Origin: Holacanthus passer
Taxonomy: Eukaryota > Chordata > Actinopteri > Pomacanthidae
Direction of reading: 5' to 3'
DNA: 64,000 nucleotides
NCBI GenBank assembly: GCA_025331565.1
Contig: JAFREQ010000030.1
Span: 4,898,001 to 4,962,000, forward strand
Shown here piece after piece: positions 48,101-59,600 of the stretch. Positions within the stretch are counted from its first letter, which is position 1. Each line of letters opens with the position of its first letter. The position numbers were made by a program, and so were the translations under genes. The notes beneath the pieces are model-generated. The model saw only the letters and a list, made by a program, of their open reading frames with translations. It did no database searches and was not told the DNA's origin.

Positions 48101-49219
48101 GTTCAGTTACTCATGGAATTCAGACTATTGTGGCCTTTCTTTACTTCCATTAAGAGAGAGAGTAAATACCACAGAATTAAAATACCATTAAAATATTTTT
48201 CTTTTCCATCTACCTGAATTTATATGACTTCAATTCCTCACTTCTTTAAAAATTATACAATTGCAATTTAAGTAATGTTTTAGGTCTCACACATTAAGAT
48301 TTAAGCTTAAATGTAGTTTACTTCAAATTACGTATTTAGTTCTGTATGAAATTCAAATTATGATGGTCTTTCTTTGCTTCCATAGTTTTACATAAATCAA
48401 TTAAGTAAATCGCACAGCAAAACCATTAATAAGACTGCATAAAAATACAACACTGTACTGATATTTATTACACTGACAGAATATTATTTTGATCAAACCC
48501 ATCATGTCGTTTCTGAGTTGCACGTACAACTTTCAGTGAAACACTTCTACTTCCTTCAACATACATAACTGACAAGGGGTCAAAAGGAACAGATAGTAGT
48601 CTTCCTCTTTTTTTAAATGTATTTTTCAATCTTTTTTTGTAAATGCTACAACCAGACCAACTACAGAGGCAGGAGATTTTGTAATGGACTTTTTACATCT
48701 TTTATAGGTTCAGTTCTGCTTATGACACCAAAAAATAAAAAGAACAAAAAAAACTGTTTTCTAGGCTGTGAAAGCTGCCCGGTCAGTGTGCGGCTTCAGC
48801 AGTAAGATTGAGGTGGAGTGCCGCTCTGCAGAGGAGGCCAGAGAGGCAGCTGGGGCAGGAGCAGACATTGTTATGCTGGACAACTTTGAACCTCAGGTAA
48901 AGAATATTCAAAGAACTCAAGTCAAAGTTTCATTGCCTGGTTTCCATTTATTGTGCCACTTCAACATGAAACTAATACACTCCTCCTCCACCCTGTCTCT
49001 CACCTACAGGAGCTCCATATTGCAGCTCGAGCACTGAAGGAGGAGTTCCCAACTCCACTGATAGAAGCCAGTGGAGGAGTGACTCCAGAGAACATGGCTT
49101 TGTATTTCTCCCCTCATGTGGACATTATTTCTCTGGGCTGCATAACACAGGGCTGCCCAGTTGTGGACTTTTCTCTCAAGGTCCTAAAGCTAAATGTTGC
49201 TCAGGCCCATACTGATTGA
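45111..49219 (+). CDS. qprt: Nicotinate-nucleotide diphosphorylase (quinolinate phosphoribosyltransferase)
   Basis: Four exons: 45111-45357, 46652-46962, 48765-48896 and 49010-49219; 299 aa (human 297). It converts quinolinate plus PRPP to nicotinate mononucleotide, the last step of the kynurenine route to NAD in the cytosol. The N-terminal domain carries SVLAGSPFF; the barrel carries the PRPP/quinolinate residues Arg141-Lys142 (AGTRKTTPGFR), His163-Arg164 (MHRQDL) and Lys174 (KDNH), each offset +3 from human. LDNFEP and EASGGVTPEN close the site. The start Met lies one base after an AG, so a non-coding upstream exon is possible. Introns hold several repeats. Identity is firm. Confidence 0.95.
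45405..45440 (-). repeat. LINE tail fragment in qprt intron 1
   Basis: On the minus strand gives the fish L2-type tail phrase 'tttcccctctagggattaat' followed by 'aaact'. No coding part. Confidence 0.45.
47043..47085 (+). repeat. Fish SINE/LINE tail ('gctttggataaaaacgtc')
   Basis: The phrase 'gctttggataaa...cgtccgctaaa' is a well-known 3' tail of fish retroelements. It lies in qprt intron 2, about 80 bases past the exon 2 donor. Confidence 0.6.
47541..47665 (+). repeat. Direct repeat, copy 1 (qprt intron 2)
   Basis: Similar along about 120 bases to 49283-49403, including the shared block 'ctccctgtgtcatcagtcat'. Nature unknown. Confidence 0.75.
47790..47990 (-). repeat. Degraded teleost interspersed repeat (copy 2, minus)
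   Basis: On the minus strand it reads 'tacagacattcatggtcccc', 'atgaatcctactgactttga' and 'cccctgactcttcctcta', the same common fish repeat family as 1505-1800. Confidence 0.7.
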
Positions 49220-49282
49220 ATGAAAAAATAATGTGAGATTTTGACTTGATGAGTAGAGGAGATTTTGGTAGTGGGCTCATTT

Positions 49283-49403
49283 ACTTTCCAAAACAACTGC
49301 ATTTACATTAATGTACTAGTGCTAAGGATTGAGAAAGACATTGTGTTTACTCCCTGTGTCATCAGTCATTTGCTAGGATAATAGAAGAAGAGAAACTAGA
49401 CTG
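49283..49403 (+). repeat. Direct repeat, copy 2 (qprt 3' UTR)
   Basis: Second copy of the unit at 47541-47665, in the same orientation, starting 64 bases after the qprt stop codon. Confidence 0.75.
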
Positions 49404-49539
49404 TTCTTGCTTTTCTGTGGCGGCCATATAGGCCAAAGGACAATTTAATGTAGTGCTTGAAAAAGTGCTTGTTACATTGCTGTGGAGGAACAGCAGTCAT
49501 GAGTTGAAACTGATTCACAGAGCTATCACACAGATGGAA

Positions 49540-49545
49540 AATAAA
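49540..49545 (+). terminator. qprt: Candidate poly(A) signal of qprt
   Basis: Canonical AATAAA about 320 bases after the stop codon, with another (aataaa) overlapping just downstream. The T/GT-rich downstream element is weak. Confidence 0.4.
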
Positions 49546-49599
49546 TATAATAAAATTAATATCATACATCACACTAATATCATAGGTTGGTAAGCAATG

Positions 49600-50308
49600 T
49601 ATTAAATGGCCCAATATAAAGAAGGGTTAATTCACCGTGGTATTACCAGTATAGATACAGTAACTGTAAATCCTTCTAATTACAGTGTCTACATGTTGGG
49701 TTAACTAAAATGTGTGTGGTTTGGGGCCCCAGCTAATTTTAAGATGTTAAACTAATATGATACAAACAAACTTAACAAACAAATATAAGGGGAAATATCC
49801 CAGTGAATTGAGCCGTGTCATCAATAAGCTTGAACCTGCATCAAAACATTGAGTTGATTATCTTCTTCTTTGTTAAGTATTTCCTTCTGCTGGTTCAGCA
49901 GACCGTATAACCACAAACATGTCTGCAACCCAGGTTTGCTGAAATCTTTGACTTCTACTGAGGTGTCAGTGCTGACAATACCTTTCAAATTCAGTTCTGA
50001 GAATTGGGTGGGACTGTCTTTCACTAACCACCACCATCTTTATTCTGTAGCACACTTTTTCCTGCATGAAAAAATGTCATAGGTATTTTTGAAAAAGTGC
50101 AAAATGAAGGGTTTAGGGATTACCAAAGGAAAGGGGAAGCATGAGGGAAAATTTAGCTGAAAGCTTTGCTGTGAGAAATGGCAGAAGTGTTACAACCAGC
50201 TGCTACGGAAACGCCCTCATTTAAAAAAGCACACAGGAAGTATTTCACATACATATGTGTCAAGCAACAGCACTTGCACTGTTATGCGAGAGAGGAGTGA
50301 TGTGAAAG
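49600..50308 (+). promoter_or_regulatory. itgal: Upstream region of itgal with a PU.1/ETS-like site
   Basis: AGGAAGT at 50235-50241 is a PU.1/ETS-type site about 70 bases before the start codon, and no TATA box is seen. Leukocyte integrin promoters in mammals are TATA-less and use such sites. The rest of the stretch has no gene that I can see. Inference from motif only. Confidence 0.35.
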
Positions 50309-50576
50309 ATGCTTGGGCAGCGTCGTGACTTCTTGCTCACCTACATGGTGGCTATTGGTAAGACCTAAATTTTTGCTGCACGTTGATTTATTTTTGAGAC
50401 AATATTCATCTACAAAAGGAAAGAAAGGGATGCTTTATATGTATTGAGGAAAGACTGAAATTTATGTTAAAACCCTTGATAAATGTGAAAAAAATTTTTG
50501 CAAGTTGTAAAACTGTATAATGTGCTTTCACCTGAATGTTTGCTATTTTACTCCTCTCATATTCTATTTAAAAATA

Positions 50577-50608
<32 letters not shown>

Positions 50609-53600
50609 TTTCAAGCCACAGTTTAATATAAAGAAACTGTTGAGTGCAAAAGCTCAGGAAATCTATCACAAAGAGCCAAGATGAGTGTTTGACCACAAAC
50701 GCCTGCTAGGCACAATTGAACCATGCAGATGTGCAGCCGCAAAATAAGACATCTACAGTTTTCACAGAGACTACTTTCACAGAAGAAATGGTGCCAGTAG
50801 GAAATGAAAGACCTGTAGATTATCCAGAGTAACCAGGACATTGTTTTTAAAGAAACAAATTGCCTTTGAGTTTTTCCAAATGTATATATCTTTATATATT
50901 TTTTATTTCTTTAAGCGACTCAAACTATAACCCATCTGCCTAAATTGTAGTAGGGTGGTAAAGATGTGGATATTTCAAAACATAGAAAACCAAAAGTACC
51001 AAAAAATACCCAGATCCTTTTCATAGGTAAACTACTTGCACCACGTTGTATCACACTGTAGCACTCTAGTAAATATTGTGCACTGAAGATTTTACTTATG
51101 TAAAAGTATGTAAGTATAATTAGGAAAATGTATCTAAAGTAAAAGCAGGATTGCACCTTTGCGGTCGGTTACGGTGGAACTAATTTTGAACTATTTTGTA
51201 TAGGACTGCAATTATTTTCATTATGGATTGATCTGCTAATTCTTTTGTCTTTGTCTGTCTTTTTGCTTTTTAAAAATTCTGAAAATAGTGAGAAATGACA
51301 AAATCGCAATTACCCAAAGTGACACCTTCACAATGCCAACAGTCCAAACCTCAAAATTATTCACACTAAATTATGAGTATTCAAATAATTGTGATAAATT
51401 GCAAATCAATTTTCTGTCAAATAATCAATGGATCAACTAATCATTTCACCTGTAGTGTACATAATGTGGGGTAGCTTAAAAAAATATTTCATGTGGGTTT
51501 TTTTTATACACAAATCTTTTCAACTACATTTGTAAAGTAACTAGTAACTAAAGCTGTCAAATAGTTGTGGTGAAGTAAAAAGTACAATATTTCCTTCTGA
51601 AACACGGGGGAGTAAAAGTAGAAAGTTACATGAATAAAATACTCAAGTGAAATTCCTCAAATTTGTACATAAGTACTTACGTAACAAACATAACGAACTT
51701 CACACTGCAACTTTTTCGTGCATTGCAGACAGACCACGCAGACTGTATACAACACTGACATAAATCCACCATAAATAAAGTTGATAGTTAGTTAGCATTC
51801 ATTTTTGGCCACCTGATGAACACAAGTCCAAAGTTCACTCTTCTTTTAGCTCTGGTTCAATCTCCACCAAGTCCTGAGGGAAACAGCTGTCTCTTCAGCT
51901 CCTAAATGCTCCACATGTTCACCAGCTAGTTCCTAACTCCGTCTGTCATTTGGTGCTGGGCACATACAGCGGTAATCAGCAGGTTTTCACAGCCTTTTCG
52001 TTGGAAACAACACTGATGAGAATGGCGACTCACACAAAAAATGCAAATACAGAAAATGCAGAATCTGTCACAGGGCGTGGGAGAGAAGCAACAGTGGAAA
52101 GAACCGAATGCAGACAGTTGAGCTGACAGGATGATTTCAGTCATTTCATTATGAACAGAGCTCACAGGCAGGTGTACAGGTAGGCAGACCGGGTCATTGC
52201 AGGGCAGATGAGGGAAGGTGGAACAGCCTGAGGGCATGGTGAATGGAGGGAGAAGGGCAATGAAGGCAAGGAAATGCATGGGAATGAGGAAAGAGAGAGA
52301 AGGTTGACAGGAGAGACAAAGAGGAAGAATGAGCAATAACAAGACTGAGGCTGAAATTGTGACAGAATTACTGCAAGTCATACACACAACCATAACCACA
52401 ATGCAAATTCACTTTTTGACGCTAGATAATAAAGCTTACAAGTCAAAAGGAACCTGCCAACATGGTAATGTGTAGCTGTGTTTAAACACAATGCATAGCA
52501 AGCAGCATGAGTACAGATCATTGACTGTATAAAACATGGACGTAGTCTCCATGACATCACCCATAGGTTTCTAAAAAAGTCATTGTGAAGCTCAGTGTGG
52601 AGACTCTGCCGTCACCATCTTGGCAGTGCCTGACTCCACCTAGCTCCCAGCTAATCCAAAAATAGGCAAAGAGAGTAGGTGGAGCTCAGGTGAGCTGAAT
52701 GAAGCTACCAAGCTAGCTAAGGCTAACAAGCTAGGCTGTATGCTACTCTTTCTTGCTAGTCGGCTAACCCTGTTGCACTGACCCACTTCAGCACTGGCTC
52801 TGCTACTTTGCACAATTCTTCCTGAAATACAGTGGTGTAACAATATATCAAATTTCAATCTACAGCTGATCAAAATTAGTCATTAATATTAATAACATTA
52901 ATAAATTTAGGTTTGGAATATATTCTGGTGTTGGTGCCTGGGGTTGATTTGGCACTGATCTGCCCCCTAGTGGATTTATATATTATTCTTATAGGTACAA
53001 CGAAATTATTTTGGCCAGTATGTGAACAATGATGCTCATGTGCCATTTGTCTGTGAATAAAGAGCATCATGAGCGTTGAGTTGTAATTTGTTGAGTTATC
53101 TCATCCACCATGAAAAAGGCAGGATTTAACCCTTTATCGGGCAAGTGACTATTTTTGGTAATTTCCACACACTTAACATACTGAAAAATTGTGAAAAAAA
53201 ACAAAAAACAAATAAAGTTTTGTTATGTCCTCCAATAACACTATAAGGTTGAATTCTTGAATTTCAAAGTATTTTAATGAGTGCCCTATAAAAGGTTAAG
53301 GAATAAATATAAATATACAACACAATCGCGAAGCTGGACAAACACACTTTGGTATCCTTTTACACACTTGCAACTTCTTCTTCTTTATGCAAACTCAAAA
53401 CTAATTATTTGCATTCCTAGAAATGTGAAGATTGAGATGTGCAGACATAAACAATAAATAGCAAATCAATGCATTCTTAATTATTCTGAAAAACAACTAT
53501 AGTGTCAAATGTTTTCGAGGATTAGATTGCTAACCTATTATTAAGATATCAAATTATTTATAAAACAGTAATTATTTAATATTTCTCAAATTCTAATATT

Positions 53601-56600
53601 AGTAATAATTTCAAATTATTTGTCATCTATTTAGATTAAGGCTTTCAAAACTTAAATATCTTAAATGTCTTTTTTCACAAATTGCAGCCATCCCTTTCTC
53701 TTGGGCTTTCAACATTGATACGAGAAATCCTGATGTCTATACTGGTGAACAAAAAGATTTCTTTGGATACAAAGTGCTTCAATTCACGTCTAGCACAAAC
53801 AAAGGGTAAGTGCTGCATTTGCAACTTGGAGGTTCAGTTAATATTTAACATTTCTTTTATTGTGAAAATCCTTGTTATTGATAAAGCTAAATTGCTCAAA
53901 ACTATCAGCTGTGCATGGTTCTTTTGCATGTAACTTTAGTGTAGATGAAAAATAATTATAGTTGACCTCAGCAGTAACACTTTGTGGTGTATCATTTTGA
54001 ATGACTTTGCATACTGTCACTAATATCTATGGCATCTAACACCCTGCTTACTGCAGCAAAAGTGTTCTCTTTCCACTACAACTGTCCTGCTCATGTCAGC
54101 CTGGTCACTGAAATGGGTAAGATTACTGTTATCATGGTTGTTGGCCTCATTCACAGGATAATTGTCACTGCACCTCTGCAGCTGAATGGATCGGGAGGAA
54201 TATGCAAAGCTGACCGTGACCGAATCCCCCAGTGCTTAAACCCTAAGGGTATATAAATGTAGTTTTTGAAGTCAATACTACACAATAACTCCCACTTTTA
54301 AAAGCAGGGAAATGAGACTTTTAAATGGTGCAGAAATATGAAATATAAAATGGAAACATTTCATAATGTACCTGAAAAGCTTTGTGTATTTTTTCAAGTA
54401 CTAATCAATTGCTATTCTTGCAGATATTTCTCTTACAAACACAACAATATCAGTCAAGCACCTTGGCCTGTCGATAGCCAAAGACTCCATACGCTCCCAA
54501 TTCACTGTAAGCAAATCACGACGGTCAAAAAATTAAAGACAAAGACAACAAAAGTACACTTTCACTGTGATATTTCTTTAAAGCTCTGAGCAAAATATTT
54601 CTACATGATGAATGAAATTTCTTTCACCTCTTATGTTCTGATCTAGGTTTGCAGTCCAAGTGTGGTCCATGAATGCTATGAGAACTCCTATATGAACAGT
54701 GTGTGTTACAAGATGACTGATGATCTACAGCAGATCTCCACGTTCAGACCTGCTTTCCAAAGTATGGTTATGACATCTTGTCCTTCTTGCAGAAAAATGT
54801 TATTCTCAATGTTTTTGTCGTGTAAATATTCTTTACTAACTCTGTATGTTTTTTCAGACTGCACAAAAAAGACAGTGGACCTTGTCTTTCTCTTTGATGG
54901 ATCGGGGAGTATGACTGAAGGAGAGTTCAACAAAAATAAAGATTTCATAGTGGATATAATGAAGAGCCTTATGAACACATCAATCAAGGTCACTGCACTA
55001 CTGCACCAGTATAGCATTCATAGAATTTATTTGTCATACATACATAATGTTAAATAAACACTGTACAATATCATCTGCTTTTTTCAGTTTGCAGCTGTTC
55101 AGTTCTCCACAGCTCACAGAAAGGTTTTTGACTTCAATGACTATCAAGCTGGTAGTGCTCGTCATAAACTGAATGCAGAACGCCATATGTCTGAACTTAC
55201 CAACACACACCATGCGCTCAAATATGTGCTGTAAGTTCAGTTACATTACACAAGCAGTTCTCAAATTCCTGAACAACTGAATAATGTAAAATAACTGAAA
55301 AACTGGCATATTACAACTGTGAGCATCTTATTTGTTGAAGTAATATTTTTATATGTTATGTATTCATATCTATAAATGATGTTTTGTTAATTCTGAACAT
55401 TACAAATGCTGTTACATTTGTTTCAGGGAACATATCTTTGAAAACCCAAGTGCAGGCGCCTCTCCTGATGCTACTCAAGTTCTGGTACTAATCACAGATG
55501 GAGATCCCAGTGATAGTGACAGATATAGGATTATTAAAAGATATGATGAAAAAAACATCATTCGCTTTGTCATTGGGGTAAGATGTCATGTGACACATGT
55601 CTCAATATTCTGTCTTATTTGTCCAATAGATAATAGGTGTCCGATATATTGATCAATGTGTTGCTTTATCTAAAGTCATCAGATGTGGTATACCTCAGAG
55701 ATCAATTCTCGGACCTGTTCTGTACACTGATACGCTGATGACACGCAGTCATACAAAAGACAAAAGCAGTAGCTCAGTAATATTGTTTTTACCAACATAG
55801 GAGCATTTCAGATATTTTGTCTTTAAGTGATACTGTAACAGTTGTGGCTGGGCTCAGCCTTAAATAGTGCAACTTGTACTGATTCCAGTTTTGAGTCCAA
55901 TATTGTAAAAAAACTGTGTTGTTTATCTTGCTGACATCTGAATTGGAGGTACTTCATAATTTCAAGCAGCATTCTGGTTTCAGGTCAAAGATGCTAAACT
56001 GGATAAATTTCGGGCCATTGCTTCAGAACCGAAAGACAAAAACGCCTTCAAAATTGAGAATTATGACGGACTCAAAGGAATACTGGAAAAGTTTCAGAAC
56101 AAGATCTTTACAATGGAAGGTAATGTTCAGTGTTTTTTCTCTGTTTGTAAGAAAATGTTACAAAAATTTATTTTACCTCCCTGGTGTGCACCCGCAACAA
56201 TAACATGAAATGCTAACTTCCTTTTTTTTAGGCTCCAAAGTGGCTCAGGCAGGAGAAATGACTAATGAAATGTCTCAGAGTGGATTCAGTGCTGTCTTCT
56301 ACAAGGTGATTAAAGTCAAAAAGACAAGACCTTTACACATTCAAAATCGACATCTTTTTTCTTTCCTTTTCTTTTTTAAACATTTCAAGTTAGAAATTTT
56401 GACCTTTAATTTTGGCACCAACATTTGACCTGTCAGTTTGGTATCAAAGGTGGGGGAGTTTTACATTAAAGCAAACCATCCGCTAAATCTGTAAATTTGT
56501 TAAAATTTCAGGCAACTAAATAACTAAATTAATAAGTAAGTAATAGTAGTAGCCAACGATTTTTTTAAAAATAAAACAGGTCTCAGAGTTCCATATTATA

Positions 56601-59600
56601 AGATAATAAGAATGGCAGCTCATGTATGTTTACAGCAGAGTGTGAACTACTGCTGTAAGGAAAAGGGGGAGCAATGAAAACTACTATATAGAGAGGTGAT
56701 TAGTAAATGTAAATGCATTAAATGGATGTTAAACAATTTTGAACAACAAAACCCCACGTAACAGGGTAAACCTTGGGGTGTGTCGAGTACAACAGCAAAT
56801 CAATAAAAAAATGATTCTTACCACTAATGGATCAATAAAAAAGTAAGGATTGGCCTGAGAGTGATGCCAGTTACCAAAATCAAAAAGACTGATACACCAA
56901 GTCAGACTGGGTAAATTCACCTGTCACCTCCCAACATAACAACTGTTGGTGGCTCCACTCTTCTCTGTGCTCTGACCAGACCTGCACATTTCTGTCAACA
57001 GGATACCTTGATTCTTGGTTCAGTGGGATCCAACACTTGGCGCGGTTCTCTCCAAGAGCTTCAGGAACAAAAACAGACACAAATTGAAGATCCACACATG
57101 AAGAATGACTCCTACCTGGGTAATGAGCATAATGTTATTCATTTCTTTTCAGATTATCCGCTTCTATATTTGCATTTTTTTTTTGGCTTGCAACATTGAT
57201 ATTCTATTTTATTTTACGTGATGCCTTGCAGAAACATATGCCTCATTAGATTACCTCTATAGGTTTCCAACCACAATGTTGGGATTAAAATAGCTTTGTA
57301 TTGTAAATGTAGTTAACAGATAGGATGGGAACATAAACTGAGTGAATGTGTATCTACAACTCCTTCATAATAAGACACACAAAATGAAGATAATTTTAGA
57401 GTCCGATCACTTCCTTCACTACATTATAGCTTCTTTGACGTGAGTGACCATTAAGCACTGATACTGTTGCAGGATACTCTACTTCTGTTGGAGAGAAGAA
57501 TGAAGCTCCTCTGTACTTCACGGGTGCACCAAGGTTTAACCACACAGGACAGGTCGTAATTTTCGTACATAATGGCAAGAACTGGATCGTAGTCAACAGA
57601 ATAAATGGGGACCAGGTTGGTAACTGTCTTGGAAATTTTTTATTTTTAATCTGCTTAACATACATATTCTAAACAGACATGGTCTGTCATAGTCACAGTC
57701 TCGTTAAATTTATCATAAGGGTACTAAGCATGTTTAAACCTCAATCTGCCATTGCAAGTTAATAAAAGTCTTTTTGTTATGCTACCATAGAACTAGTGCA
57801 TATAATTGTGCATAATCATGAACCTAGTTTGTATTTGAATAACAGGAGACTGTCCAAGAGTCAGGTTTACTTTCATATTTGAGATAACTTTGTTTAGTGA
57901 AACCGGGAAGTCCTGCACATCTACAGATAGACTTCAGATAAACTAAGTTAACTTTCTTCTTGGAAGGAGCTGCTGATTGTATTTTTGCCTTGAAGTAATC
58001 AAGCTGATTTCTTTTCTTCATTTAGAGATGCAAGATGCTGCATGTTGCACCTTTGTGAAAATGTGCAAAGCCACACTATATAAGTGGTTGCACAGAGGAA
58101 ATCAGCGAGCTTCCTTGCACTGGCACCATTTTTTTTAACCTGAGTGATATAAAATTCACTTTTCAGATTGGTTCCTACTTTGGTGCAGAGCTGTGCTCAG
58201 TTGATGTCAACTCAGATGGTGACACTGATTTCCTACTAGTGGGAGCGCCACTGTTTTTCCATTCTCAGGAGAAGAAAGAAGGCCAGATATACATCTACAC
58301 ACTGACTAATGAGGTGGGGTCAGATTCAGTAGTTTGAGCTTTAATTAGGTTACAGGGAGATAATTAATGCATTTATTTTCTTGATCAATAAACGTATGTT
58401 CTTATTTCTACAGCTGCAACTAGAAAGTGAACTGAAGGTGACTGCACCATCCATGGGGAGGTTTGGCACCACCATATCCAGTCTCGCAGATTTGAATGGA
58501 GATGGACTCCGAGATGTCGCAGTTGGAGCCCCCCTCGAGGACGATAATAGTGGGGCTGTGTACATTTTCCTTGGTGACAGACGCAGAGGGATGCGCAGCA
58601 CTTTCAGTCAGGTCAGACAGACAAAACCAGACACATTATGTCTTTGCATCTTTTGTTTTTGTTTTGACAAAAGGTAGTTAGCCGTCTCCCGTGTGGCACC
58701 CCTGCGGCTCATGAGTGAAGATGACCATGAACCACAATGTCCCTAGTCAGACTGAGGACCTTTGTTGAATCCTTCTCTCTCTCCTTTGTTTCCTCTCTAT
58801 TGTCTAATAAACACACCAAATGCCCCCAAAATTAGTTATTTCCTTTTTTACAGTGTATCACCATCATGAGGGCATTTGAGAAAGAGTCATACTTGTACTG
58901 ATATGACTTAGTAGAGTATCTCATTCTGTTTAGGGTTATCATCATGCTATTTTTTAATGATTTTGGTATTTACCTTCAAACCTTTTACCTGCCTCACTCT
59001 GAGAGAAATCATGCACGCTTACAGTTATCAAATCTCTGTTATTCCAGAGAATTGCGGGGCAGAAAATAATGCCTGAGCTGAGATTCTTTGGACAGGCCAT
59101 TGATGGGGACATCGACCTTGGAGAGGACGGACTCCCAGATATTGTGGTTGGATCGCAAGGCGCAGCTGTTGTCTTGAGGTATGGATACTGTGTACATTAA
59201 GTATGCACAAGAGATAACCCAAAAGAGGAGAACGCATTGCCGTGTTCAGATTATTCAACTCATTATGTACGATTTATTCAACTCATTATGTACGATTATG
59301 TCATGTCAGTGTCTACATGAGGTGACTCAATGCCAGAACCTCATGAACACAGACTAAATGTTAAAGAGAATAGAAGTCAGCATACCAAATTGTATAGTAA
59401 ACAAAGGGATGACACATTTTTGATTCTTAAAATTTCACAAACTGATTTCAAAATAAAAAATTGCATTCAATTTAAATTTGATGTTTCTAGAGCAGCTGCC
59501 ATATTTTAAATAGTTTGAAAACCAAACAAAACCACCAGTGACAGTTCATCAAGCTGTGTTTTCAACAAGTCAGGTGTAAGAAAGACTCTTATTGATGTCT

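Noticed and set aside
51926..52399. 157-codon minus-strand open frame in itgal intron 1
   Set aside because: Cys/Ser/Leu-rich run of hydrophobic residues from a purine-rich strand; no exon signals. Probably repeat debris.
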